33,914 nt of DNA from Pseudomonadota bacterium (GTDB lineage Bacteria; Pseudomonadota; Gammaproteobacteria; Burkholderiales; Gallionellaceae): the NCBI GenBank assembly GCA_021783855.1, contig JAJXTL010000015.1:1-33914 (forward strand). The letters are read 5' to 3'. A program made the translations under genes and the position numbers. The notes below the pieces were generated by a model that ran no database searches, was not told where the DNA came from, and saw only the letters and a list, made by a program, of their open reading frames with translations. Positions 11,047-18,266 of the stretch are shown here, piece by piece. Position 1 is the stretch's first letter, and every line of letters starts with the position of its first letter.

Positions 11047-11918
11047 CAAAGCTCCTTAACCGCTGGCTGCATACCCTGCAAAACTTTATAGCGGTTATAA
11101 CTCCACAGGTATTGCGCAGGATAGGCCCGTATCATCTTCTCCAGTGCCGTATTGATCTGCTGCGGAACCGACAGCGCGTAATCGAGCAATAAAGGCTCAA
11201 AATGAATCACATAACCTGCCCCACCCGCAACCCGTTCGGCGCTGACCAGCACCACGGTCGCATCGCTAGACTGTGCCAGCCTGCCCACCAGCGTCATGGT
11301 ATAGGCGGGGCGTCCGAAGAAATTTGCCCATTCGCCTTCGCCCTGGCTGGGCACCTGATCGGGCAGCAGGCCGATGGCCTCGCCGCGTTTCAACGCCTTA
11401 TACATCAGTCGCACGCCGCTTAAATCCGCCTTGGCCAGTCTGGCCTGCCCCCTCTCGCGCCCCCGGCGCATCACCCCTTCCAGCCAGAGCAGCCGGGGCT
11501 GGCGATACAACACCGTAATCGGTGCTTGTTGCGCCAGATAGAGCGCGCACATTTCGAAGCACCCCAGATGCGGAGTCAGATAAATAATGCCCTTACCACT
11601 CGCCTGAGCGGCTTTTACATGCTGCAGCCCGCGACACTCCAGCACGCTATTCAACACTTCGTCATAGGACCTGCCCCACACCCAAGGCAATTCCATGATG
11701 CCCTTGCCAGCCTCGGCAATGCTGGCTGACAACAGGCGTCGGCCCTGCTCTTCATCCAAAGAAAAACCCGCCTGCTGCAAATTTTCCCGCATGCGCGCCG
11801 CATACTGCCCGGATAACGCATAGGTCAGTCGTCCGAGCAGCGCACCCATGCGATGCAAAACACTCAGCGGCAACGATGAGAGAAATTTGAAAAATACATT
11901 AAATATAAAAGTAGTCAT
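11046..11918 (-). CDS. Lipid A biosynthesis acyltransferase (LpxL/LpxM family), first of a pair
   Basis: A paralogue of the following gene: 290 residues, an N-terminal hydrophobic segment, catalytic box HLGCFE (HX4E, as in E. coli LpxL), GLLPDQVPSQGEGEWANFFGRPAYT, and C-terminal PAQYLWSYNRYK. The ATG at 11918 lacks a strong Shine-Dalgarno. The gene is divergent from metK with about 70 bases between starts, so the promoters of both must be in that space. Two adjacent acyltransferases are common in betaproteobacteria and probably install the two secondary acyl chains of lipid A. Confidence 0.92.
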   Translation of the reverse strand: MTTFIFNVFFKFLSSLPLSVLHRMGALLGRLTYALSGQYAARMRENLQQAGFSLDEEQGRRLLSASIAEAGKGIMELPWVWGRSYDEVLNSVLECRGLQHVKAAQASGKGIIYLTPHLGCFEMCALYLAQQAPITVLYRQPRLLWLEGVMRRGRERGQARLAKADLSGVRLMYKALKRGEAIGLLPDQVPSQGEGEWANFFGRPAYTMTLVGRLAQSSDATVVLVSAERVAGGAGYVIHFEPLLLDYALSVPQQINTALEKMIRAYPAQYLWSYNRYKVLQGMQPAVKEL

Positions 11919-11987
11919 AGGCGCAATGCTACCAAGTTTTGGGGAATTTGATAGAATGCATTTTTATTGACAAACAAGCGGGCAACC

Positions 11988-13151
11988 ATGAGTGAATTTC
12001 TGTTTACCTCCGAATCCGTGTCCGAAGGCCATCCCGACAAGGTTTCAGATCAAATTTCCGATGCGATTCTGGACGCAATTCTAGCGCAAGATCCGTACGC
12101 ACGGGTAGCCGCAGAAACACTGACCAACACCGGACTGGTGGTTCTGGCCGGCGAAATCACCACCACCGCCAATGTCGATTACATACAGGTGGCGCGCAAC
12201 ACCATCAAACGCATCGGCTACGACAACACCGAATACGGCATCGACTACAAGGGTTGCGCGGTGCTGGTCGCTTACGACAAACAGAGTCCCGACATCGCTC
12301 AGGGCGTGGATCGTGCATCAGATGACTTCCTGAATCAGGGTGCGGGTGACCAGGGGCTGATGTTCGGTTACGCCTGCGATGAAACGCCGACATTGATGCC
12401 AGTGGCAATTTACCTGGCACATCAGGTTGTCCAGCGTCAGGCGCAATTGCGCCACGATGGCCGTCTGCCCTGGCTACGTCCGGACGCCAAGTCACAGGTC
12501 ACCATCCGCTACATTGACGGCAAACCGCACTGCATCGACACCGTGGTGCTCTCCACGCAACATGCGCCGGAAATGACACTGGAAGCAATTCGTGAAGCTG
12601 CGATTGAAGACATCATCATGCCGATGTTGCCAAAAGAACTCATCAAGGGCAATATCAACTTTCTGGTCAACCCGACCGGTCGTTTCGTTGTCGGCGGGCC
12701 ACAGGGAGATTGCGGACTGACAGGCCGCAAGATCATCGTGGACACCTACGGCGGTGCAGCGCCTCATGGCGGTGGCGCGTTCTCAGGCAAGGATCCGTCC
12801 AAGGTAGATCGCTCGGCTGCCTATGCCGGTCGTTACGTCGCCAAAAACATCGTCGCCGCCGGCCTGGCCAGCAAGTGCCTGGTACAGGTGTCCTACGCAA
12901 TCGGCGTTGCCAAGCCAACCAGCGTGATGGTCGACACTTACGGAACAGGCAAAATTTCCGATGAAAAACTGACCGAACTGGTGTTGCGTCATTTCGATTT
13001 GCGCCCGAAAGGCATCGTGCAGATGCTCGATCTTTTGCGCCCCATCTATGAAAAAACCGCTGCCTACGGTCACTTCGGTCGCGAAGAACCCGAATTCACT
13101 TGGGAAAACACCGACAAGGCGGCAGCCCTGCGGGCTGACGCTGGCCTGTAA
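11988..13151 (+). CDS. metK: S-adenosylmethionine synthetase
   Basis: Makes SAM from methionine and ATP in the cytoplasm. The 387-residue product begins [22 protein letters not shown] and has [12 protein letters not shown], the ATP-binding [25 protein letters not shown], and ends [10 protein letters not shown]. The ATG at 11988 is chosen because the family always starts just before [13 protein letters not shown]. The ribosome-binding site is weak (AGCGGGC). A possible -10 (TAGAAT, 11952-11957) precedes it without a convincing -35. The stop codon lies in the loop of a small hairpin, and the last nine codons reappear, synonymously changed, about 120 bases downstream. It opens the methyl-cycle cluster. 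Confidence 0.98.
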   Translation: MSEFLFTSESVSEGHPDKVSDQISDAILDAILAQDPYARVAAETLTNTGLVVLAGEITTTANVDYIQVARNTIKRIGYDNTEYGIDYKGCAVLVAYDKQSPDIAQGVDRASDDFLNQGAGDQGLMFGYACDETPTLMPVAIYLAHQVVQRQAQLRHDGRLPWLRPDAKSQVTIRYIDGKPHCIDTVVLSTQHAPEMTLEAIREAAIEDIIMPMLPKELIKGNINFLVNPTGRFVVGGPQGDCGLTGRKIIVDTYGGAAPHGGGAFSGKDPSKVDRSAAYAGRYVAKNIVAAGLASKCLVQVSYAIGVAKPTSVMVDTYGTGKISDEKLTELVLRHFDLRPKGIVQMLDLLRPIYEKTAAYGHFGREEPEFTWENTDKAAALRADAGL

Positions 13152-13172
13152 GGCCACGCCTGCGGCGCTTGT
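13141..13172 (+). repeat. 32-bp direct repeat, copy 1, spanning the metK stop
   Basis: Identical to 13335-13366. It contains the last metK codons, the stop within GGCC-TGTAA-GGCC (13143-13155), and a second hairpin CGCC-TGC-GGCG (13157-13167). Confidence 0.9.
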
Positions 13173-13187
13173 CGGTGTTTCGACGAA

Positions 13188-13217
13188 GGTTCATGTCCGC
13201 GTCAGCGGATGTGAACC
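13188..13217 (+). other. 13-bp perfect-stem hairpin between metK and ahcY
   Basis: Arms 13188-13200 and 13205-13217 pair along their full length (two G-T wobbles) around the loop GTCA. There is no T tract after it, so it is not a classical terminator. It may be part of the structured 3' region of metK mRNA. Confidence 0.6.
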
Positions 13218-13240
13218 GAAGTCAAAATACCTGAATTATG

Positions 13241-13290
13241 CTGGCACTTCGTGCCGATGCAGGTCTGTAAGACCTCGCGCGAAGCGCGCT
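13241..13290 (+). pseudogene. Diverged duplicate of the metK 3' end
   Basis: The segment reads CTG GCA CTT CGT GCC GAT ... TAA, that is [13 protein letters not shown], repeating the metK C-terminus [12 protein letters not shown] with synonymous third-base changes in seven of eight codons. The three small hairpins of the metK end are kept with compensated stems: GGCAC-TTC-GTGCC, AGGTC-TGTAA-GACCT and CGCGC-GAA-GCGCG. Upstream, a CCTGAATT..TGG trace resembles the metK codons for PEF.W, with a frame-breaking deletion between. It is best read as a remnant of a second metK 3' end. Confidence 0.6.
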
Positions 13291-13334
13291 TATCTGTGTT
13301 TTAACTCGGCAGATGCCTCGCAGAAATATTTTTT

Positions 13335-13366
13335 CTGGCCTGTAAGGCCACGCCTGCGGCGCTTGT
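13335..13366 (+). repeat. 32-bp direct repeat, copy 2
   Basis: An exact copy of the metK stop region 13141-13172, 194 bases further on, again with both hairpins. It is flanked by unrelated AT-rich sequence on its left (AAATATTTTTT) and by the terminator hairpin on its right. Confidence 0.9.
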
Positions 13367-13372
13367 TCCACA

Positions 13373-13413
13373 CACAAAACCGTACTCGGACCAAAGTCTG
13401 AGTACGGTTTTGT
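13373..13413 (+). terminator. Strong hairpin, probable metK terminator
   Basis: A 19-base arm on each side (13373-13391 and 13395-13413, one mismatch) with a short loop, GC-rich inner part and A/T-rich base (CACAAAAC...GTTTTGTG). It is followed by an A/T-rich but not T-only tail. It lies after the metK repeats and before the ahcY promoter, and is symmetrical enough to act in both directions. Confidence 0.7.
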
Positions 13414-13447
13414 GCATTTAGAATCATTCTCTTATTAGAGTACTTAG

Positions 13448-13555
13448 GGAACCGCTGATTTATTCGGTTTTGTCGTTCCCGCGTAGGCGGGAACCCAGTT
13501 ACACAAGGCGCTGGTTCCCCGCTTTTGCGGGGAAGACGAATAAATCAGCGGTTCC
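13448..13555. mobile_element. 108-bp MITE-like element with 19-bp inverted ends
   Basis: The ends 13448-13466 (GGAACCGCTGATTTATTCG) and 13537-13555 are perfect inverted repeats. The element is flanked on both sides by TTAG (13444-13447 and 13556-13559), a 4-bp YTAR-type target duplication as made by IS5-group elements. Inside are two GC-rich hairpins (TTCCCGCG..GGCGGGAA and TTCCCCGC..GCGGGGAA) and no coding frame. A truncated relative with the same left end is at 29271-29304. Confidence 0.75.
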
Positions 13556-13579
13556 TTAGCCAAAAATAATTTTTACGTT

Positions 13580-13585
13580 TATAAT
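13580..13585 (+). promoter_or_regulatory. -10 box of the ahcY promoter
   Basis: A perfect TATAAT six bases before the start of the SAH riboswitch. The -35 position has no good match (TTAGCC at 18-base spacing, partly in the flank of the MITE-like element). The position fits transcription starting at about 13591, just ahead of the riboswitch. Confidence 0.6.
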
Positions 13586-13590
13586 TCGCA

Positions 13591-13666
13591 CCCTCCGAGA
13601 GGTGCTGCAGCGGGTTTGAACGCCCCCGTCAGGCTCGGAGTAATGATTTTGTTTCAACGGCACCTA
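13591..13666 (+). promoter_or_regulatory. S-adenosylhomocysteine (SAH) riboswitch
   Basis: The sequence matches the SAH riboswitch known from betaproteobacterial ahcY leaders: CCTCCGAG at the 5' side, CAGGCTCGGA, then AATGAT and an AACGGCACCT 3' strand. Stem P1 pairs TCCGAG (13594-13599) with CTCGGA (13634-13639). The pseudoknot-type helix pairs AGGTGC (13600-13605) with GCACCT (13660-13665), a compensated version of the usual GAGCGC/GCGCTC. It sits 32 bases before ahcY. In this class SAH binding turns expression on, so ahcY would be induced when its substrate accumulates. Confidence 0.93.
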
Positions 13667-13697
13667 TTCATTAACCAACACAATGAATGGAGTTTTT

Positions 13698-15110
13698 ATG
13701 AACGCTGTTGCAAACGGATTCACCGACTATATCGTCGCGGACATGTCCCTGGCAGCCTGGGGACGCAAAGAACTGGCCATCGCCGAAATCGAAATGCCTG
13801 GCCTGATGGCCATCCGCAATGAGTACGCCGCCAGCCAGCCTTTGAAAGGCGCACGCATCACAGGCTCGCTGCACATGACCATCCAGACCGGTGTGCTGAT
13901 CGAAACGCTGACAGCCCTGGGTGCTGAAGTGCGTTGGGCGTCCTGCAACATCTACTCCACACAGGATCACGCGGCCGCTGCCATCGTTGCAACCGGCGTG
14001 CCGGTGTTCGCGGTCAAAGGCGAGACGCTTGCCGAATACTGGGATTACACCCACCGCATTTTCGAATGGAAAGACGGCGGTCTGTCCAACATGATCCTGG
14101 ACGACGGTGGCGATGCAACGCTGTTGCTGCATCTGGGCGCGCGCGCTGAAAAAGACGCATCACTCTTGAATAATCCCGGTTCCGAAGAAGAAATCTGCCT
14201 GTATAACGCAATCAAGGCCAAACTGGCTGTCGACAAGACCTGGTATTCCACGCGTCTGGCTGCCATCAAGGGCGTGACCGAAGAAACCACCACCGGCGTA
14301 CATCGTTTGTACCAGATGCACGAACGCGGCGAGCTGAAATTCCCTGCGATCAACGTGAACGACTCGGTAACCAAGTCCAAGTTCGACAACCTGTACGGCT
14401 GCCGCGAATCGCTGGTGGATGCCATCAAGCGCGCAACCGACGTGATGATCGCCGGCAAGATCGCCGTCATCGTGGGTTACGGCGATGTGGGCAAGGGTTC
14501 CGCTCAGGCGATGCGCGCACTCTCCGCTCAGGTATGGGTCACCGAGATCGATCCGATTTGCGCACTGCAGGCGGCAATGGAAGGCTATCGCGTCGTAACC
14601 ATGGATTACGCCTGCGAGCACGGCGACATCTTCGTTACCACCACCGGCAACTACCATGTCATCACACATGACCATATGGTGAAGATGAAAAACAACGCCA
14701 TCGTGTCCAACATCGGCCACTTCGACAACGAAATCGACGTCGCATCCCTCAAGCAATACGAGTGGGAAAACATCAAACCGCAGGTCGATCACGTGATTTT
14801 CCCGGACGGCAAACGTATCCTGCTGCTGGCCGAAGGTCGTCTGGTAAACCTGGGTTGTGGCACCGGCCATCCGTCCTACGTGATGTCGTCCTCCTTCGCT
14901 AATCAGACCATTGCGCAGATCGAACTGTACACGCGCACGGCCGAATATCCGGTTGGCGTGTACACTTTACCGAAGCATCTGGATGAGAAGGTCGCCCGTC
15001 TGCAACTGACTACCCTCAATGCGCAACTGAGCGAACTGACCGATCAGCAGGCCGCTTACATCGGCGTACCGAAAGAAGGTCCGTACAAGGCTGACCACTA
15101 CCGCTACTAA
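13698..15110 (+). CDS. ahcY: S-adenosylhomocysteine hydrolase (adenosylhomocysteinase)
   Basis: An NAD-dependent cytoplasmic enzyme splitting SAH into homocysteine and adenosine, which relieves product inhibition of methyltransferases. The 470-residue product begins [25 protein letters not shown] and contains [18 protein letters not shown], the NAD-binding [18 protein letters not shown], and the C-terminal KADHYRY that reaches into the neighbouring subunit. The ATG at 13698 has GGAG before it, and an upstream in-frame ATG (13683) lies too close to the riboswitch helix. It is controlled by the riboswitch just upstream and belongs to the metK-metF methyl-cycle cluster. Confidence 0.98.
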   Translation: MNAVANGFTDYIVADMSLAAWGRKELAIAEIEMPGLMAIRNEYAASQPLKGARITGSLHMTIQTGVLIETLTALGAEVRWASCNIYSTQDHAAAAIVATGVPVFAVKGETLAEYWDYTHRIFEWKDGGLSNMILDDGGDATLLLHLGARAEKDASLLNNPGSEEEICLYNAIKAKLAVDKTWYSTRLAAIKGVTEETTTGVHRLYQMHERGELKFPAINVNDSVTKSKFDNLYGCRESLVDAIKRATDVMIAGKIAVIVGYGDVGKGSAQAMRALSAQVWVTEIDPICALQAAMEGYRVVTMDYACEHGDIFVTTTGNYHVITHDHMVKMKNNAIVSNIGHFDNEIDVASLKQYEWENIKPQVDHVIFPDGKRILLLAEGRLVNLGCGTGHPSYVMSSSFANQTIAQIELYTRTAEYPVGVYTLPKHLDEKVARLQLTTLNAQLSELTDQQAAYIGVPKEGPYKADHYRY

Positions 15111-15113
15111 AAG

Positions 15114-15216
15114 CAGGATTGAGGATTCAGGATTGAGAATTTAGCAAAGAGGAAAACCCGCTGCCCTGCTTTTATCTCAATCCTCACTCCACAATCCTCG
15201 CTCCTAAATCCTGATT
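15114..15216. repeat. Inverted AGGATTGAGGATT-type repeat
   Basis: The left part (AGGATTGAGGATTCAGGATT) and the right part (CTCAATCCTCACTCCACAAT...AATCCTGATT) are near inverted copies around a 40-base centre. They can form a long imperfect hairpin between ahcY and the next gene. The same motif family recurs at 23028-23090 and 28429-28457. Confidence 0.6.
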
Positions 15217-15228
15217 AAGGAGCTTTTC

Positions 15229-15582
15229 TTGAAATTAATTCTGATCTGGATACTGAACGCACTGGCGCTGATTGCCGTGGCGAACTATGTGCCGGGCATT
15301 CATGTTGACGGCTTTACCGCCGCGCTGGTAGCCGCATTCCTGCTGGGGCTGGTCAACACGCTGATCCGCCCGGTGCTGTTGCTGCTCACCTTGCCGGTCA
15401 CGCTGGTCACGCTGGGTCTGTTTATTTTTGTGATCAACGGACTGCTGTTCTGGCTGGTAGGTTCGGTATTACGCGGCTTTATCGTTGACAGCTTCTGGCA
15501 CGGCGTATTAGGCGCATTGCTCTACAGCGTGTTTTCATGGGCGCTCTCCGCAGCGGCCGCACAATTAATGAGAAAATCATGA
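15229..15582 (+). CDS. Small membrane protein, phage holin family 4 (DUF360/YvlD type)
   Basis: A 117-residue, very hydrophobic protein with about four transmembrane segments (starting KLILIWILNALALIAVANYV). The sequence ALVAAFLLGLVNTLIRPVLLLLTLPVTLVTLGLF, with its N-x-x-I-R-P motif, is the signature of the phage-holin-4/YvlD family. Function is unknown: members are widespread chromosomal genes and the holin label is only by family. It starts with TTG at 15229, six bases after AAGGAG. Its TGA overlaps the metF ATG (ATGA), so it is co-translated with methyl-cycle genes, a placement that looks like an operon rather than phage debris. Confidence 0.88.
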   Translation: MKLILIWILNALALIAVANYVPGIHVDGFTAALVAAFLLGLVNTLIRPVLLLLTLPVTLVTLGLFIFVINGLLFWLVGSVLRGFIVDSFWHGVLGALLYSVFSWALSAAAAQLMRKS

Positions 15583-16415
15583 GCAACTCACATATCAGTT
15601 TCGAATTCTTCCCGCCCCAGACAGACGAAGGGATAGCAAAACTCAGCCTTGCACACAGTCAACTGGCAACACTGCATCCGGAATTCTTCTCGGTCACCTT
15701 TGGTGCTGGCGGTTCGACACGCGACCGCACGCTGGAGACAGTGATCCAGATCAAGGCGGAAGGCTATCAGGCGGCGCCGCACTTGTCCTGCGTCGGCTCC
15801 ACCCGCGAGAACATCCGCGCGATACTCAAGACCTACAATGACACCGGTATCCGCCGTATCGTCGCCTTGCGCGGCGACCTGCCCTCCGGCATGGCCACTG
15901 CCGGCGAATTCCAGTACGCCAACGAACTGGTGGAATTCATCCGTTCTGAAACCGGCGATCATTTTCATCTGGAAGTCGCCGCCTACCCGGAGTTTCATCC
16001 GCAAGCCAAATCGGCTCGCGACGATATTCTCAATTTCAAACGCAAGATCGACGCAGGCGCCAATTCCGCGATCACGCAGTATTTTTATAACGCCGACAGT
16101 TACTTCCACTTTGTCGACGAATGCCAGAAGCTGGGTGTCATCGCGCCCATCGTTCCCGGCATTATGCCCATCGTGCGCTATTCGCAACTGGCGCGTTTTT
16201 CGGATGCCTGCGGTGCGGAAATTCCGCGCTGGATGCGCAAGACGCTGGAAGGCTTTGGCGACGACAACGAATCGGTACAGGCATTTGGTCTGGACGTCGT
16301 CACCCGCCTGTGCGAAAAACTGCTGGCGGGCGGCGCACCCGGTTTGCATTTTTACACGCTCAATCAGGCAAAACCCTGCATGGCGATTTGTGAAAGACTG
16401 GGATTATCAAAATGA
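15579..16415 (+). CDS. metF: 5,10-methylenetetrahydrofolate reductase
   Basis: A flavoprotein reducing methylene-THF to methyl-THF, the methyl donor for methionine synthesis. The 278-residue product begins MSNSHISFEFFPPQTDEG (the invariant FEFFPP) and has SVTFGAGGSTRDRT, RIVALRGDLP, LEVAAYPEFHPQA, and AGANSAITQYFYNADSYFHF. The ATG at 15579 overlaps the preceding stop by 4 bases, and its own TGA overlaps the next gene the same way, so three genes in a row are coupled. With metK and ahcY this covers much of the activated methyl cycle; methionine synthase is not in the window. Confidence 0.97.
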   Translation: MSNSHISFEFFPPQTDEGIAKLSLAHSQLATLHPEFFSVTFGAGGSTRDRTLETVIQIKAEGYQAAPHLSCVGSTRENIRAILKTYNDTGIRRIVALRGDLPSGMATAGEFQYANELVEFIRSETGDHFHLEVAAYPEFHPQAKSARDDILNFKRKIDAGANSAITQYFYNADSYFHFVDECQKLGVIAPIVPGIMPIVRYSQLARFSDACGAEIPRWMRKTLEGFGDDNESVQAFGLDVVTRLCEKLLAGGAPGLHFYTLNQAKPCMAICERLGLSK

Positions 16416-17752
16416 TGCGTGCACCTGAACTGTTGTTGCCAGCCGGCACGCTCGACAAGATGCGCGCCGCTTACGCCTTCGGCGCGGATGCGGTGTATGC
16501 CGGACAGCCGCGCTACTCCTTACGTGCGCGCAACAACGAGTTCAAACTGGAAGAACTGCAAACCGGTATTCGTGAGGCGCATCAGCTCGGCAAGAAACTG
16601 TTCGTTGCCAGCAACCTGATGCCGCACAACGCCAAGGTCAAAACCTATATGGCCGACATGGAGCCGGTCATCGCAATGAATCCGGACGCGCTGATCATGG
16701 CCGATCCGGGGCTGATCGCGATGGTGCGTGAACGCTGGCCAGAAATCCCGGTACATTTGTCGGTACAGGCCAATACCGTCAATTATGCAGCGGTGAAATT
16801 CTGGAAGTCGTTAGGATTAACTCGCGTGATTCTGTCGCGCGAACTGTCGCTGGACGAGATCGAGGAAATCCGCCAGCAATGCCCGGACATGGAACTGGAA
16901 GTATTCGTGCACGGCGCGCTGTGCATCGCCTACTCGGGCCGCTGCCTGCTGTCTGGCTACTTCAACCATCGCGACGCCAATCAGGGCACCTGCACCAACT
17001 CTTGCCGCTGGGATTACAAGATGGGCAACGCGGAGGAAAATGACACCGGCGACATCGAGAAAATCGACTTCGATTTCGACAAGGCGTTAAGCCAGTCCGC
17101 GCTTTCCGATTGCGGCGGACAACCGCGTCATCCGATGGCCGACCGCGTGTATGTGATCTCGCGCCAGGATCACCCGGACGAGCTGATGCCGGTAATGGAG
17201 GACGAGCACGGCACCTACATCATGAATTCCAAGGACTTGCGCGCGGTGGAACATGTCGAGCGTCTGGCGAAAATCGGCATCGATTCGCTGAAAGTCGAGG
17301 GCCGCACCAAGTCCATCTACTACGTCGCGCGCACCGCTCAGGTATATCGTCAGGCGATCGACGATGCGGTAGCCAATCGCCCATTCAATCTAAACTTATT
17401 AGGCGCACTGGATGCGCTGGCCAACCGCGGCTACACGGACGGTTTTTATGAACGCCATCACACCCACGAACAGCAGAACTATATGCGCGGCCATTCCGAG
17501 AGCACGCGCCAGCAATATGTCGGCGACATCGTCAGTTGCACGGGCGGCTATGCAGAGATCGACGTGAAGAACAAGTTCCAGGTAGGCGATCGGCTGGAGA
17601 TCATCCACCCTTCCGGCAACAAAATCATAAATCTTGCCGAGATGAAGAACCTCAAGGGCGAAGCCCTCACGACAGCACCCGGCAGCGGTCATAAGGTTCA
17701 GATACCGTTGCAGGGCGATTTATCCCGCGGCATGATTGCACGGTTCTTGTAG
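16412..17752 (+). CDS. trhP: U32-family tRNA 5-hydroxyuridine protein TrhP (YegQ)
   Basis: Members of this branch of the U32 peptidase family hydroxylate the wobble uridine of certain tRNAs (ho5U34), despite the historical protease name. The 446-residue product begins MMRAPELLLPAGTLDKMRAAYAFGADAVYAG. It carries the U32 signature EVFVHGALCIAYSGRCLLSG, followed by GTCTNSCRWDY, so four Cys could hold an Fe-S cluster. DSLKVEGRTKSIYYVARTAQVYR is typical of YegQ. Length matches E. coli YegQ (453). The ATG overlaps the metF stop (ATGA); ATG at 16415 is an alternative. Co-transcription with metF suggests dependence on one-carbon/SAM supply, which is inference. Confidence 0.9.
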   Translation: MMRAPELLLPAGTLDKMRAAYAFGADAVYAGQPRYSLRARNNEFKLEELQTGIREAHQLGKKLFVASNLMPHNAKVKTYMADMEPVIAMNPDALIMADPGLIAMVRERWPEIPVHLSVQANTVNYAAVKFWKSLGLTRVILSRELSLDEIEEIRQQCPDMELEVFVHGALCIAYSGRCLLSGYFNHRDANQGTCTNSCRWDYKMGNAEENDTGDIEKIDFDFDKALSQSALSDCGGQPRHPMADRVYVISRQDHPDELMPVMEDEHGTYIMNSKDLRAVEHVERLAKIGIDSLKVEGRTKSIYYVARTAQVYRQAIDDAVANRPFNLNLLGALDALANRGYTDGFYERHHTHEQQNYMRGHSESTRQQYVGDIVSCTGGYAEIDVKNKFQVGDRLEIIHPSGNKIINLAEMKNLKGEALTTAPGSGHKVQIPLQGDLSRGMIARFL

Positions 17753-17784
17753 GCTTAAAACCATGCACCTGTGATCGAGCCAAG

Positions 17785-17813
17785 CCCGTTCGCCCTGAGC
17801 CTGTCGAAGGGTG
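17785..17813. repeat. Dispersed palindrome, left copy flanking the GIY-YIG gene
   Basis: The segment begins CCCGTTCGCCCTGAGCC and is the widespread 'TTCGACAGGCTCAGGGCGAACGG' class read from the other strand. It is inverted relative to 18133-18161, matching at 26 of 29 positions, and lies about 22 bases before the GIY-YIG start. Confidence 0.9.
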
Positions 17814-17835
17814 AAAATAAACGGAGCAACAAATT

Positions 17836-18171
17836 ATGAGCTTCTGGGTTTACATCTTGCGCTGTTCTGACAACTCCTATTACACCGGACATACCGACAA
17901 TCTTGAAAAGCGAATAGGCGAACATCAGAATGGCCAGTGCGCCGGTTATACAGCCAAGCGCCTGCCAATTGAATTGCTATTCTGTCAGGAGTGCACTACT
18001 CGTGAAGAAGCATTAGCCGCCGAGCAACAAATAAAAGGCCGGAACCGCAAGAAAAAAGAAGCGATGATGCGCGGCGATTGGGCAGAAGTCTCTCGTTTGG
18101 CTAAGTGTTCCAATCGGGATGGCGCGCCGATTCATCCTTCGACAAGCTCAGGACGAACGGGAAAAAAGTAA
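17836..18171 (+). CDS. GIY-YIG nuclease superfamily protein (UPF0213/YhbQ type)
   Basis: A small single-domain GIY-YIG protein. The 111-residue product begins MSFWVYILRCSDNSYYTGHTDNLEKRIGEHQNG, which provides the GIY-YIG strands (WVYILRC...YYTGHT), the catalytic Arg in LEKRIGEH, and a Glu further on (REEALAAEQQIKG). Cellular function is not established; YhbQ-like proteins have DNA-nicking activity in vitro. GGAG precedes the ATG. The final residues (HPSTSSGRTGKK) are encoded by the dispersed repeat 18133-18161, so the native domain ends near residue 90 and the tail is repeat-derived. The gene sits exactly between two inverted copies of that repeat. Confidence 0.9.
   Translation: MSFWVYILRCSDNSYYTGHTDNLEKRIGEHQNGQCAGYTAKRLPIELLFCQECTTREEALAAEQQIKGRNRKKKEAMMRGDWAEVSRLAKCSNRDGAPIHPSTSSGRTGKK
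18133..18161. repeat. Dispersed palindrome, right copy, encoding the GIY-YIG C-terminus
   Basis: The segment begins CATCCTTCGACAAGCTCAGG. It is the inverted partner of 17785-17813. It supplies codons for PSTSSGRTG at the end of the GIY-YIG protein. A variant of the same core lies within priA (32877-32904). Confidence 0.9.
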
Positions 18172-18266
18172 AACTGCACAAATCATGTATTCTTATTTAC
18201 TTTCGCAGATTCAAGATTACATATAATCCACGGCATGATACAAACCTTGATAAGGGTAAATTCTCA

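Noticed and set aside
15229..15582. Prophage remnant suggested by the holin family name
   Set aside because: The family is common on chromosomes, the gene is coupled to metF, and no other phage gene is near.
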